From Tardibacter chloracetimidivorans (GTDB taxonomy: Bacteria; Pseudomonadota; Alphaproteobacteria; Sphingomonadales; Sphingomonadaceae): a stretch of DNA of 64,000 nucleotides. The number at the start of each line of letters is the position of its first letter. Positions within the stretch are counted from its first letter, which is position 1. The position numbers and the translations under genes are program-made. Under the pieces are notes generated by a model that did not search any database, was not told where the DNA came from, and saw only the letters and a list, made by a program, of their open reading frames with translations. The stretch lies in assembly GCF_001890385.1 (NCBI RefSeq), contig NZ_CP018221.1, positions 1,723,501-1,787,500 on the forward strand. Direction: 5' to 3'. This document shows, in pieces, positions 9,677 to 18,810 of this stretch.

Positions 9677-10330
9677 TCAGCCGATGATCTGGCCGGTCTT
9701 TTCCCAGTCCGCCAGAAAGGCGGCGAGGCCCTTTTCGGTCAGCGGGTGGTTGAACAGCGCCTTGATGACGGCGGGCGGCGCGGTCATCACATCCGCGCCG
9801 ATGCGCGCGCTTTCCAGGACATGGATCGGGTGACGGACGCTCGCCACCAGAATCTCCGTCTCGAAATCATAATTGTCGTAGATGAGGCGAATGTCCTCGA
9901 TCAGCGCCATGCCATCAAAGCCCACGTCGTCGTGACGCCCGACGAAGGGCGAGATGAAGCTTGCGCCCGCCTTCGCCGCGAGCAGCGCCTGATTGGCGCT
10001 GAAGCAAAGCGTGACGTTGACCAGCGTCCCGTCGTCGGTCAGCCGCTTGCAGGCCTTGAGCCCGTCCATCGTCAGCGGCAGCTTGACAGCGATATTGGGC
10101 GCAAGCGCGCGCACGACATCGGCCTCGCGCATCATTTCATCAAATTCGGTGGCGACCACTTCAGCCGAGACGGGACCATCGACGATGCCCGCGATCTCCT
10201 TCACCACTTCCAGGAAGTTGCGGCCCGACTTGTGGATCAGGCTGGGGTTGGTCGTCACGCCGTCGAGCAGGCCGGTCTGCGCAAGTTCGGCGATTTCCTT
10301 CACATCGGCGGTGTCGACGAAAAACTTCAT
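9677..10330 (-). CDS. fsa: Transaldolase of the FSA/TalC type
   Basis: 217 residues from ATG 10330 ([10 protein letters not shown]), the usual length of short transaldolases; a GGAG ribosome site lies just upstream. The Schiff-base lysine is in NIAVKLPLT, with GVTTNPSLI near residue 25 and [19 protein letters not shown] towards the end. The family catalyses either transaldolase or fructose-6-phosphate aldolase reactions, which sequence reading cannot separate. It diverges from priA with a 76-bp gap and may be read together with DUF484 and xerC. Confidence 0.93.
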   Translation of the reverse strand: MKFFVDTADVKEIAELAQTGLLDGVTTNPSLIHKSGRNFLEVVKEIAGIVDGPVSAEVVATEFDEMMREADVVRALAPNIAVKLPLTMDGLKACKRLTDDGTLVNVTLCFSANQALLAAKAGASFISPFVGRHDDVGFDGMALIEDIRLIYDNYDFETEILVASVRHPIHVLESARIGADVMTAPPAVIKALFNHPLTEKGLAAFLADWEKTGQIIG

Positions 10331-10406
10331 GGCGCGGCTCCGTGGGATTTGATTCGGCCGCTCTATACCCCTCGCGCTTGGCACATGCGATTCCTATAAG
10401 AGCGCC

Positions 10407-12608
10407 ATGTCCCGTGACACGTCCTCCGGCCGCCCGGGCCAGCGATCCCGCGTTCGAGTCATCGTCCTCCAGCAGGGGCTTGGGCCACTGGACTATGCGA
10501 CGCCCGGCGGCAGGCGGCTGGAGCCGGGCCAGATCGTCCAGGTGCCGCTCGGGCCACGGCTGATCACGGGGGTGGTGTGGGAGGCGGATCGACTGCCCGC
10601 AACTGAGGTTGACGACGCAAGGCTGCGCCCGGTGGCGGGCGTCTATGATCTGCCCCCGCTGCCGGCGCCGGTCCGCCGCCTCGTCGAATGGGTGGCGGAC
10701 TATTACCTCGCCCCCCATGCGGCCGTTCTGCGAATGGTGCTGGCGTCGGCGTCCGCGCTCGACGGCGGGCGGACGAGCATCGAATATCGCGTGACGGGCG
10801 TGATTCCTGAAAGACTGACGCCGCAGCGCGCGCAGGCGCTGGAGCGGCTGCAGGGCCGGCAGGGCCTGGTGCGCGAGCTTGCGACGGCGGCCGAGGTTTC
10901 GGACTCCGTCATTCGCGGGCTGGTCAAGGCGGGTGCGATCGAGGCGGTGGAAGTGGCCCTGGATACACGCTTTCCGCCGCCCGATCCGGGCCATGCGCCG
11001 CCCCTGCTGGAGAGCGGACAGGCGAGCGCGGCGGCAACCCTGCGCCACGCCGTGGCGGCGCGCGGGTTCCAGCCCTATCTGCTGGACGGGGTGACCGGAT
11101 CGGGCAAGACCGAGGTCTATTTCGAAGCGATCGCCGAGGCCGTGGAGAAGGGCGGGCAGGCGCTGGTGCTGGTGCCCGAAATCGCGCTCACCGAGCCATG
11201 GCTGCGCAGGTTCGAAGCGCGGTTCGGCGCACCGCCCGTCGCCTGGCATTCGGACCTGCGCTCCACCGAGCGCCGCCGCGCGTGGCGGGCGGCCGCAAGC
11301 GGCGAGGCGCGGGTGATGGTGGGCGCGCGCTCCGCTCTGTTCCTCCCCTATCCCGACCTTCGCCTGATCGTGGTCGACGAGGCGCATGAGACCAGCTTCA
11401 AGCAGGAAGAGGGGGTGATGTATCACGCCCGGGATGTGGCGGTGATGCGCGCGCAGCTGCAAAATGTGCCCGTCGTCCTTGCAACCGCGACGCCCGCCAT
11501 CGAAACGCGGGTGCAGGTGGAACGCGGCCGCTATGCCCATCTGGAACTGCCGTCCCGCTATGGCGGGGCTGAGCTTCCGACGATCGAGGCGGTCGACATG
11601 CGCCGCTTCCCGCCGCCGCCGGGACGCTGGCTGTCGCCGCCATTGGTCCGCGCGCTGGAAGAGACGCTCGGGCGGGGCGATCAGGCGCTGCTGTTCCTGA
11701 ACCGCAGGGGCTATGCGCCGCTGACGCTGTGCCGGACATGCGGACACCGTATCGAATGCCCCAATTGCACGGCGTGGATGGTGGAGCATCGTCTGCTCCG
11801 CCGGCTCCAGTGCCATCAGTGCGGTCATTCGATGCCGGTGCCGGACGCCTGCCCCGAATGCCAGTCGGAGGGAACCTTGGTCGCCTGCGGGCCGGGGGTG
11901 GAGCGGATCGCCGACGAGATCGCCGCGATCCTTCCCGACGCACGAACGGCGATCGTCGCGTCGGATACGATCTGGTCCCCGGCAAAGGCCGCCGCGCTCG
12001 TCAGCAGCGTCGAGGCGCACGAAATCGACCTTCTGATCGGCACGCAACTGGTGACGAAAGGCTATCACTTTCCCGACCTGACGCTGGTCGGTGTGGTGGA
12101 TGCCGACCTCGGCCTCGGCGGAGGCGACCTGCGGGCCAGCGAACGGACCTTTCAGCAGATCCAGCAGGTGGCCGGACGGGCGGGCCGGGGCCAGAAACCC
12201 GGCCGCGTGCTGCTTCAGACCCACCAGCCCGAAGCGCCGGTCATCGAGGCGCTGGTGTCGGGCGACAGCGAAGGCTTTTACGCCGCCGAAACCGAAAGCC
12301 GCAGACGACATGCGATGCCGCCCTATGGCCGGCTGGCGGGCATCATCGTCTCATCGGAAGACCAGCGGGAAGCGGCGGCGGCAGCGCGCATGATCGGCGC
12401 GGCCGCGCCCCGGATCGAGGGGCTGACCGTGCTTGGTCCCGCTCCCGCGCCGCTGGCCCTGCTGCGCGGCCGGCACCGCCAGCGGCTGCTCGTTCACGCC
12501 CCGCGCAACCTCGATGTTCAATCTGCGATCCGCGGCTGGCTTGGGGAACTGGAATGGCCGCGAGGCGTTCGTGTTGCTGTCGACGTCGATCCCTACAGCT
12601 TTGTCTGA
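10407..12608 (+). CDS. priA: Primosomal protein N' (PriA helicase)
   Basis: 733 residues. PriA restarts stalled replication forks. The Walker A sequence is GVTGSGKTEVYFE near residue 230, the DEAH box is VVDEAHE near 325, and a zinc-binding segment (CRTCGHRIECPNCTAW, then CHQCGH and CPECQSE) lies at about 442-490. Motif V/VI with QVAGRAGRGQKPGRVLLQT follows. Length and motif order are normal. An unusually long reverse-strand open frame inside it is a GC-bias shadow. Confidence 0.97.
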   Translation: MSRDTSSGRPGQRSRVRVIVLQQGLGPLDYATPGGRRLEPGQIVQVPLGPRLITGVVWEADRLPATEVDDARLRPVAGVYDLPPLPAPVRRLVEWVADYYLAPHAAVLRMVLASASALDGGRTSIEYRVTGVIPERLTPQRAQALERLQGRQGLVRELATAAEVSDSVIRGLVKAGAIEAVEVALDTRFPPPDPGHAPPLLESGQASAAATLRHAVAARGFQPYLLDGVTGSGKTEVYFEAIAEAVEKGGQALVLVPEIALTEPWLRRFEARFGAPPVAWHSDLRSTERRRAWRAAASGEARVMVGARSALFLPYPDLRLIVVDEAHETSFKQEEGVMYHARDVAVMRAQLQNVPVVLATATPAIETRVQVERGRYAHLELPSRYGGAELPTIEAVDMRRFPPPPGRWLSPPLVRALEETLGRGDQALLFLNRRGYAPLTLCRTCGHRIECPNCTAWMVEHRLLRRLQCHQCGHSMPVPDACPECQSEGTLVACGPGVERIADEIAAILPDARTAIVASDTIWSPAKAAALVSSVEAHEIDLLIGTQLVTKGYHFPDLTLVGVVDADLGLGGGDLRASERTFQQIQQVAGRAGRGQKPGRVLLQTHQPEAPVIEALVSGDSEGFYAAETESRRRHAMPPYGRLAGIIVSSEDQREAAAAARMIGAAAPRIEGLTVLGPAPAPLALLRGRHRQRLLVHAPRNLDVQSAIRGWLGELEWPRGVRVAVDVDPYSFV

Positions 12609-12867
12609 AGCCGGCGCCGCGGGTCGAGAATTGACCCTTTGTTAACCCAAAATGTCATAGCAAGCCATGAACTGAGGCAACGCAGATGCACAAGGAAAGG
12701 GCGCGGCCTCGCGCATCGTCGTCGATCTGTTCTGTCGCAGATCTCGTGGATTTGGCCGCAGATCGCCATTTTTTTGTAGCATTGCGTATCTAGGACCGTT
12801 AGTCGACAACAGACGACAGGGCGGGGAAATTGTTGCATGTGCGAGCGTGAATAGCACTCAAGAGTAG

Positions 12868-13695
12868 ATGTCCGTAGAACGCTTTCGGTCAGAAGATTTT
12901 GTAAGAATAACGTGGTCCGCGACGGCAGGGTTCAAACGTCACAATTGGATCAAAGGGTATGCTGCGTATATGAGGGGTCTACATAGCTACGTCGATGTCC
13001 GCGACTCCGGATTGGCGGCGGACGATCTGGCTCCCGATTTCGATTGGTTGGTGAACCGCGAGATCGAGACGAAGCCCAAGGTCGACGAAAAAAGCATTGG
13101 CGGGACGCATATTTTCTGGGCATCGAAGCGGGCGGTGGACATCGGCAGCGCGCTGATCGCGCTTCCATTCGTCGCCATGGTCGCCATGGTCATCGCCATC
13201 CTGAACCCGCTCTTCAATCCCGGTCGCCTGCTCTTCAGGCAGGAACGCATGGGCATGCACGGCAAGCCGTTCACCGCCTACAAGTTCCGCTCGATGACCG
13301 AGGCCCACCGCATCGACCGCGGCCCCTATGATGGCATCGAAAGCGAGCGGATCACCCGGCTCGGCAGCCTGCTGCGCAGGCTTCGCGTCGACGAACTGCC
13401 TCAGTTCTGGAACATCCTGAGGGGCGACATGAGCCTGATCGGCCCGCGCCCCGATTATTATCCCCATGCCGTGGTCTACTGCCACGACATTCCCAACTAT
13501 TCGAACCGGCACTTGGTGCGCCCCGGCATCACCGGTCTGGCCCAGGTCCGCAGCGGCTATGCCGCCTGCGCGCGGAGCGTCGCCACCAAGGTAGGCGATG
13601 ATCTCAACTACATCCGCGATGCGAGCTGGAAGATCGAACTGGCCATCGTCCGCAGCACGATAGGCGTGATCCTGAGCGGCTTCGGGCACAAGTAA
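12868..13695 (+). CDS. Bacterial sugar transferase (polyprenyl-phosphate hexose-1-phosphate transferase type)
   Basis: 275 residues from ATG 12868; an ATG at 12970 after AAAGGG is a plausible shorter start. From about residue 85 it is a bacterial sugar transferase (PF02397) domain: a membrane helix (ALIALPFVAMVAMVIAI), YKFRSM, then LRVDELPQFWNILRGDMSLIGPRPDYYPH and RPGITGLAQVRSGYA. Such enzymes start exopolysaccharide or O-antigen units on undecaprenyl phosphate. It lacks the multi-helix N-terminus of WcaJ and stands alone, without glycosyltransferases or polymerases nearby. The 259-bp upstream gap holds no promoter I would commit to. Confidence 0.88.
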   Translation: MSVERFRSEDFVRITWSATAGFKRHNWIKGYAAYMRGLHSYVDVRDSGLAADDLAPDFDWLVNREIETKPKVDEKSIGGTHIFWASKRAVDIGSALIALPFVAMVAMVIAILNPLFNPGRLLFRQERMGMHGKPFTAYKFRSMTEAHRIDRGPYDGIESERITRLGSLLRRLRVDELPQFWNILRGDMSLIGPRPDYYPHAVVYCHDIPNYSNRHLVRPGITGLAQVRSGYAACARSVATKVGDDLNYIRDASWKIELAIVRSTIGVILSGFGHK

Positions 13696-13730
13696 CGCAC
13701 GGGCCAACCACCGGCTCCGGACGAAACGGG

Positions 13731-15074
13731 TTACGCCTCGTCCGGCTCCTCCACCCGATCTGTGGTGCACTGCGCGAGCAGCTTGTCGATCTTGCGTCCG
13801 TCCATATCGACGATCTCGAACTTCCAGCTTCCATATTGAAAGCTTTCGCCTGTCTCGGGCAGGTGCCGTAGCTGGGCAAGCGCGAAACCGGCCGTTGTCT
13901 CATAATCGCGCTCAAACGGCAGACGAATGCCGAGCCGGTCCGCCATTCCGTCCGCCGACAGCGAGCCGGAGAGCAGCCAGCTTCCGTCTTCCCGTTCGAC
14001 GGCCGGCGGATCGGTCCCCGCCTCGGCGTCCGACGCGAATTCACCGGCGATCGCGGCGAGCAGGTCGGCCGGGGTCACCATTCCTTCAAAATGACCATAT
14101 TCGTCATGGACCAGCGCCATCGGCACCGCAGCGCCCTGCAGGACCGCAAGCGCGTCCATCGCATCCATGCGGTCGGGTATGATGGGCGCGGGCCGCATCA
14201 GCTGACGAAGCACGACGGGCTTGCGATCAAGCAACACCCCCACCAGGTCGCGCGCCTGCACAACGCCGACGATGGCGTCGACGGATCCTTCGGCGACCGG
14301 AAGCCGGGTATGGGGCGTTTCCACCAGCCGCGCGCGTATTTCCTCCTCATCGGCGTCGACATCGAGCCAGTCGACGTCGGTTCGCGGTGTCATCAGCCCG
14401 CGCACCGGCCTGTCCGCCAGCCGCATCACCGACGAGATCATCGCGCGCTCGCTTTCGTCGATCACGCCCGCGCTCTGCGCCTCGGCGACGATGAGGTGCA
14501 GTTCCTCCGCAGTGACATGGTTCTCGGATTCCCGGCGCATACCGAGCAGGTGAAAAATCAGTGCGCTGGACCGATCGAGCAGCCACACGAGCGGCGCCGT
14601 TGCCCGCGCCAGCATCTTCATGGGACCGGCCACGACGCAGGCGATCCCTTCCGGCGCGCGAAGCGCGAACTGCTTCGGCACCAGCTCCCCGATGATGAGC
14701 GACGCATAGGTGGTGAGCGCGATCACCAGGATGAAGCCAGCCTCATGCGCCCAGGCGGGCGGCACGCCCAGCATCAGCAGGCGATCCCCCACGGGACGCC
14801 CGAGGCTGGCGCCGGAATAGGCCCCCGCGACGATACCGACGAGCGTAATGCCGATCTGGACGGTGGACAGGAACCGCCCGGGTTCCGCCGAGAGCAGCAG
14901 CGCCGACTGCGCACCCTTGCGCCCCCCCGCCGCCAGCGCCTTCAGCCGGGCCTTCCTCGACGACACGATCGCCAGCTCCGACATTGCGAATACGCCGTTC
15001 AGGCAAACAAGGCCGATGATCACCGCCACATCCAACCAGGGAAATGGCGCGAGACTACTGGAAGGGTCAGGCAT
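13731..15074 (-). CDS. CNNM/CorC-HlyC family membrane protein (DUF21, CBS pair, CorC domain)
   Basis: 447 residues in the standard three-part layout: a DUF21 membrane domain (about 15-200, beginning WLDVAVIIGLVCLNGVFAMSELA), a CBS pair (about 215-345, with VRGLMTPRTDVDWLD and LVHDEYGHFEGMVTPADLL), and a C-terminal CorC/HlyC transporter-associated domain (about 365-440). Relatives are annotated as hemolysin TlyC but are better viewed as Mg2+/divalent-cation transport proteins. It diverges from the OmpA-type gene. Confidence 0.9.
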   Translation of the reverse strand: MPDPSSSLAPFPWLDVAVIIGLVCLNGVFAMSELAIVSSRKARLKALAAGGRKGAQSALLLSAEPGRFLSTVQIGITLVGIVAGAYSGASLGRPVGDRLLMLGVPPAWAHEAGFILVIALTTYASLIIGELVPKQFALRAPEGIACVVAGPMKMLARATAPLVWLLDRSSALIFHLLGMRRESENHVTAEELHLIVAEAQSAGVIDESERAMISSVMRLADRPVRGLMTPRTDVDWLDVDADEEEIRARLVETPHTRLPVAEGSVDAIVGVVQARDLVGVLLDRKPVVLRQLMRPAPIIPDRMDAMDALAVLQGAAVPMALVHDEYGHFEGMVTPADLLAAIAGEFASDAEAGTDPPAVEREDGSWLLSGSLSADGMADRLGIRLPFERDYETTAGFALAQLRHLPETGESFQYGSWKFEIVDMDGRKIDKLLAQCTTDRVEEPDEA

Positions 15075-15146
15075 GATGCCGAAGGATTAGAGCGAAACGC
15101 AACGCCTTAACAAGTCCCTTGCTCATTTTCGGTTCATGTCCGTCAT

Positions 15147-15171
15147 GGAACTTATACCGTGGCGGTCGGTT
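15147..15171 (+). promoter_or_regulatory. Candidate EcfG-type general stress promoter
   Basis: GGAAC at 15147-15151 is followed after 16 nt by GGTT at 15168-15171. The alphaproteobacterial EcfG consensus is GGAAC-N16/17-CGTT, so the -10 element has one mismatch. It lies 38 bp before the ATG of the OmpA-type gene. This is a pattern match, not proof. Confidence 0.4.
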
Positions 15172-15208
15172 CATACCGCATCCGGATCAATCGATGGGAG
15201 CAAGGATA

Positions 15209-15889
15209 ATGTCCATTTCTTCGCGCGTTCTCGCAAGCGCGGCCGTGCTGTCGCTGGTCGCGACGACCGCCTGCACGACAAATCCGGAAACGGGCAACAG
15301 GCGGCTTTCAAAGGCCGGCATCGGCGCATTGGCGGGCGCGGCGCTGGGCACCGGCGCCGGCGCGGTCGTCGGCGGCAAGAGCAAGCGGACCGAAATGATC
15401 GTCGGCGCGGGCATCGGGGCCATCGCTGGCACGGCGATCGGCGCCTATATGGACAAGCAGGAAAAGGAACTTCGCGAAAAGACGGCCGGGACCGATGTCG
15501 AGGTCATCCGCCAGGGCGACGAGCTGCTTCTGAACATGCCGTCGGGCATCACATTTGATACTGACAGCTATTCGATCAAGCCGGAATTCCGCACCACGCT
15601 GGACAACATCGCCAGCACGCTCGGTTCCTACAACCAGACCTATGTGGACGTTTACGGTCATACCGATTCGACCGGGGCCGACGCCTATAACATGACGCTT
15701 TCGCGCAACCGGGCGGAAAGCGTGGCAGGCTATCTTGCAACCCATGGCGTCGCGCGCGCCCGCATCGGTACCCAGGGCTTCGGCGAGACGCAGCCGGTTG
15801 CGTCCAACGACACGGACGCCGGACGCGCGCAGAACCGGCGCGTGGAAATCAAGCTGGTGCCCGTAGCCGACACCAACACCCAGGGCTGA
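15209..15889 (+). CDS. OmpA family protein with glycine zipper
   Basis: 226 residues from ATG 15209, eight nt after GGGAG; upstream in-frame codons lack a ribosome site. A signal peptide of lipoprotein appearance ends at VATTAC (a weak lipobox). A glycine-zipper stretch (about 33-75: GIGALAGAALGTGAGAVVGG and a second block) may insert in membrane. The C-terminal OmpA peptidoglycan-binding domain (about 105-215) includes TFDTDSYSI, GHTDSTG and LSRNRAESVAGYL, with RAQNRRVEI at the end. It probably tethers the outer membrane to peptidoglycan, like YiaD. A possible EcfG promoter precedes it. Confidence 0.9.
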   Translation: MSISSRVLASAAVLSLVATTACTTNPETGNRRLSKAGIGALAGAALGTGAGAVVGGKSKRTEMIVGAGIGAIAGTAIGAYMDKQEKELREKTAGTDVEVIRQGDELLLNMPSGITFDTDSYSIKPEFRTTLDNIASTLGSYNQTYVDVYGHTDSTGADAYNMTLSRNRAESVAGYLATHGVARARIGTQGFGETQPVASNDTDAGRAQNRRVEIKLVPVADTNTQG

Positions 15890-15896
15890 GCACATG

Positions 15897-15935
15897 AAAA
15901 CGCCGCCGGTCGCAGATGCGGCCGACGGCGTTCTT
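15897..15935 (-). terminator. Intrinsic terminator shared by convergent genes
   Basis: A long hairpin pairs AACGCCG with CGGCGTT around an inner stem (GGTCGCA/TGCGGCC with a small bulge). On the minus strand it is followed by TTTT, so it best serves the cold-shock gene; it also lies just after the OmpA-type stop. Confidence 0.7.
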
Positions 15936-15953
15936 CAATCGTCAGTCAGGAAA

Positions 15954-16736
15954 TCAGAGCGCCTGAAGGTTGGTCGCCGCCATCTTGCCGCGCCGGTCGA
16001 TCTCCAGCTCGAAGCTGAGGCGCTGACCCTCGTCCAGGCCCTGCAGCCCGGCCCGCTCGACCGCCGAGATATGGACGAATGCATCGGGCTGGCCGTCATC
16101 GCGCTGAATGAAGCCGAAACCCTTCATCGCGTTGAAGAACTTCACCGTGCCCTCGACGCGCTCGCCAGTGGTCTGCCGCTGATGGCCGCCGCCGCCGGCG
16201 GGGCCCCCGCGATCACGGTCGCCGAAGCGTCCGGCCGGGCGCTCCTCGATGGGAAGCGGTTCGCCCTCGATCTTCAGTTCGATGGCCGACACGCGGCCGT
16301 TGCGCTCGCTCAGGGTAAACTCAAGCGGCTGCCCTTCGGCGAGGCCGGTCAGGCCGGCCGCCTCGACTGCGGAAATGTGGACGAAGACATCCTCTCCGCC
16401 ATCCTCGCGGACGACGAAGCCGAAGCCCTTCTGCTGGTTGAAGAACTTGACCGTGCCCTTGCCGGTGCCGATCACGGTGCCCGGCATGCCGCCACCGCCG
16501 CCGCCGAAGCCGCCGCCACCGCGAGGCCGGCCACCACCGCCGCCGAAACCACCCGCGCCGCCGCCACCGTAGTTGCCGCCGCCCGCATAGTTTCCACCGC
16601 CGCCACCACCACCATAGCCACCGCCATAGTTGCCGCCGCCGCCAAATCGGGGCCCGCTGTCGAAACCACCTTCGTCGCCGAACCGATCACGCTTGTCACT
16701 ACCGCGCGATCCGCGCCGCCCTCTATCAAAACCCAT
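15954..16736 (-). CDS. Tandem cold-shock-domain protein with Gly/Arg-rich N-terminus
   Basis: 260 residues. Residues 1-85 are a low-complexity Gly-rich region with RGG and GGYGG repeats. Two cold-shock domains follow at about 92-160 and 193-260, each with intact RNP1 (GFGFV or GFGFI) and RNP2-like DVFVHI/DAFVHI. Double-CSD proteins are known in alphaproteobacteria as RNA chaperones; the extended RGG-like head adds a likely second RNA-binding or condensate-prone segment (inference). It is monocistronic and ends in a terminator. The 185-bp gap to the next gene is upstream sequence. Confidence 0.9.
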   Translation of the reverse strand: MGFDRGRRGSRGSDKRDRFGDEGGFDSGPRFGGGGNYGGGYGGGGGGGNYAGGGNYGGGGAGGFGGGGGRPRGGGGFGGGGGGMPGTVIGTGKGTVKFFNQQKGFGFVVREDGGEDVFVHISAVEAAGLTGLAEGQPLEFTLSERNGRVSAIELKIEGEPLPIEERPAGRFGDRDRGGPAGGGGHQRQTTGERVEGTVKFFNAMKGFGFIQRDDGQPDAFVHISAVERAGLQGLDEGQRLSFELEIDRRGKMAATNLQAL

Positions 16737-16921
16737 GTGGTAGAAATCTCTCTAAATATCGCCCCAAGTCTAACGAAGACTGCCGCGCCGGGCGCGCGCG
16801 CTCAACCCTGCTCGAATCTTTTTCGAGCCGAATCCCAGCGTAACCTAAAAAGTCCAAGGCTGCGAGAACTTATTCACAGACCTTTCCACACCGCCCGGAA
16901 GGGACGTCCCGGCGGCGAAAA

Positions 16922-17293
16922 TCACCAGAAAAGCGTCTCCGGATTGGGGATCGCTTCCTTGCGCTGCGCCTTCAGCAAGGCAAGCACGGTACGCACCACC
17001 AGCCAGATCGCCAGGAGGACATATCCGAGAAGGCCGATCAGTATCAGCGTCAATATGCCGCAGATGATCGCGCCCAGCAGACCGTACCAGAAGGAGCGGA
17101 TGTGGAAGCTGTAATGGCTCGGCTCCCAGGGCTCGTGCGGCTCGTTCTTCCAGACATAGGCGAGGACGAGCCCGATCAGGGCGGTAATGCCGGTGAGAAA
17201 GCTCGCCAGATACAACAGCGCGACGATGGTCGGCCGGTTGAGGTCGAAACCCGCATTCGTCGATGTGGCGGGCGGCGGAACGCTGTCGGTCAT
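16922..17293 (-). CDS. DUF4870-like small membrane protein
   Basis: 123 residues from ATG 17293, preceded by GGGGGA. The open frame extends upstream, but that part is shadow of terC. The protein has a short polar N-terminus and three hydrophobic helices (IVALLYLASFLTGITALIGLVLAYVW, YGLLGAIICGILTLILIGLLGY, and VLLAIWLVVRTVLALL), with a YSFHIRSFWYG loop. This fits the DUF4870/Tic20-like group. Function unknown. Confidence 0.8.
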   Translation of the reverse strand: MTDSVPPPATSTNAGFDLNRPTIVALLYLASFLTGITALIGLVLAYVWKNEPHEPWEPSHYSFHIRSFWYGLLGAIICGILTLILIGLLGYVLLAIWLVVRTVLALLKAQRKEAIPNPETLFW

Positions 17294-17399
17294 GCTATCC
17301 CCCATTGGACAAGTCTTTTTCCAGCAAGAGCTTGCGCCGATCCTTTCTCCAATGCAATCGGGAGCCCGCACTTTCGAGTGAAGATGGAGACTTGCGTCG

Positions 17400-18158
17400 A
17401 TGGAAGATCTCGCCACCCTTTTCATGCAACCCGCCACCTGGATTGCGCTCGTGACCCTGATCGCGATGGAGGTCGTGCTCGGAATCGACAATCTCATCTT
17501 CATTTCGATCCTCACCAACAAGCTTCCCGAGAATGTACGCGAACGCGCCCGCAAGATCGGCATCAGCCTGGCGCTGCTGATGCGGCTTGGCCTTTTGTCG
17601 CTGGTCGCGTTCATCGTCACGCTGACGAAACCGCTGTTCGAGTTGTTCGGCCACGGGTTCTCGTGGCGCGACATCATATTGATCGCGGGCGGACTGTTCC
17701 TTGTCTGGAAGGCGACTAAGGAGATCCATCACAGCGTCGATCTTGATCCGAACGAGGATGTGTTCGACACCAAAAAGGTGGCGGGGCTGACCTTCAACGC
17801 CGCGATCTTCCAGATCATCCTGCTGGACCTCGTCTTTTCGATCGATTCGATCATCACGGCGGTGGGCATGACGGACCATGTGCCGATCATGGTGATCGCG
17901 GTGCTTGTCGCCGTCGCGGTGATGTTCACCGCCGCCACGCCGCTCGCGAATTTCATCGCGAAGAACCCGACCGTCGTCATGCTGGCGCTGGGCTTCCTGC
18001 TGATGATCGGCATGACGCTGATCGCCGAAGGCACCGGCTTCCATGTGCCCAAGGGCTATGTCTACGCGGCCATGGCCTTTTCCGCCGGGGTCGAGGCGCT
18101 CAACATTTTCGCGCGCCGCGCGCGGGAAAAACGAGGCAGAGGCGCGTCCAGCCATTGA
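17400..18158 (+). CDS. TerC family integral membrane protein
   Basis: 252 residues with about seven membrane helices. TerC hallmarks are [16 protein letters not shown] near residue 22 and [16 protein letters not shown] near 140, whose acidic residues in membrane may handle metal ions. Family members are linked to tellurite resistance and manganese export. No yybP-ykoY riboswitch could be recognised in the 106-bp upstream gap. No other ter genes are present. Confidence 0.93.
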   Translation: MEDLATLFMQPATWIALVTLIAMEVVLGIDNLIFISILTNKLPENVRERARKIGISLALLMRLGLLSLVAFIVTLTKPLFELFGHGFSWRDIILIAGGLFLVWKATKEIHHSVDLDPNEDVFDTKKVAGLTFNAAIFQIILLDLVFSIDSIITAVGMTDHVPIMVIAVLVAVAVMFTAATPLANFIAKNPTVVMLALGFLLMIGMTLIAEGTGFHVPKGYVYAAMAFSAGVEALNIFARRAREKRGRGASSH

Positions 18159-18189
18159 GCGTTAAGCGTTTGCGGCTTATGCGATCTGC

Positions 18190-18807
18190 ATGACCGTATA
18201 TTTCCATGAAGAAGACCTGCCCGGGGACGTGCTTGCTCCCGGGCCGGTCGCCGTCGATACCGAGACCATGGGCCTCGTCACGCCCCGCGACAGGCTGTGC
18301 CTGGTCCAGATCGCGGATGGCAATGGCGACGAGCATCTCGTCCGATTTTCACCCGGAAGCGATTTCGCCGCGCCCAATCTGCGCGCGGTGCTGGCCGACC
18401 CGGCCCGGCTCAAGATCTATCATTTCGCGCGCTTCGATCTGGCCGCGATCAAGGCCTATCTCGGCGTCGTGGCCGCGCCCGTCTATTGCACCAAGATCGC
18501 CTCGCGGCTGGTGCGAACCTACACGGACCGCCACGGCCTGAAGGATCTGGTGCGCGAACTGGTGGGCGCGGAGATTTCCAAGCAGCAGCAATCGTCCGAC
18601 TGGGGCGCGCCGCAATTGTCGGAAGCGCAACAGGATTATGCGGCGTCGGACGTCCGCTATCTTCACCGCCTCAGGGAAAAGCTGGACGAAAGGCTCGCCC
18701 GCGAGCATCGCGCCGGACTGGCCCAGGCATGTTTTGATTTCCTTCCCGCCCGCGCCGAGCTGGACCTCGCCGGCTGGCCCGAAGCCGATATCTTCGCGCA
18801 CATCTGA
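18190..18807 (+). CDS. rnd: Ribonuclease D (short, exonuclease domain only)
   Basis: 205 residues, against about 375 in E. coli: only the DEDDy 3'-5' exonuclease domain is present and the HRDC domains are absent, as is common in alphaproteobacteria. Catalytic Asp23 and Glu25 are in VDTETMGL; HFARFDLAAI supplies the second Asp, and YAASDVRYL the Tyr and Asp of motif III. It precedes lptC by 3 bp, a conserved arrangement. Confidence 0.93.
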   Translation: MTVYFHEEDLPGDVLAPGPVAVDTETMGLVTPRDRLCLVQIADGNGDEHLVRFSPGSDFAAPNLRAVLADPARLKIYHFARFDLAAIKAYLGVVAAPVYCTKIASRLVRTYTDRHGLKDLVRELVGAEISKQQQSSDWGAPQLSEAQQDYAASDVRYLHRLREKLDERLAREHRAGLAQACFDFLPARAELDLAGWPEADIFAHI

Positions 18808-18810
18808 TCC

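Noticed and set aside
10161-12311. 716-codon open frame on the minus strand
   Set aside because: It lies antisense to priA and fsa, has low-complexity Arg/His/Gln composition and no family features. It is a GC-codon shadow.
17294-17399. yybP-ykoY (manganese) riboswitch before terC
   Set aside because: The conserved core sequences of that riboswitch could not be found.
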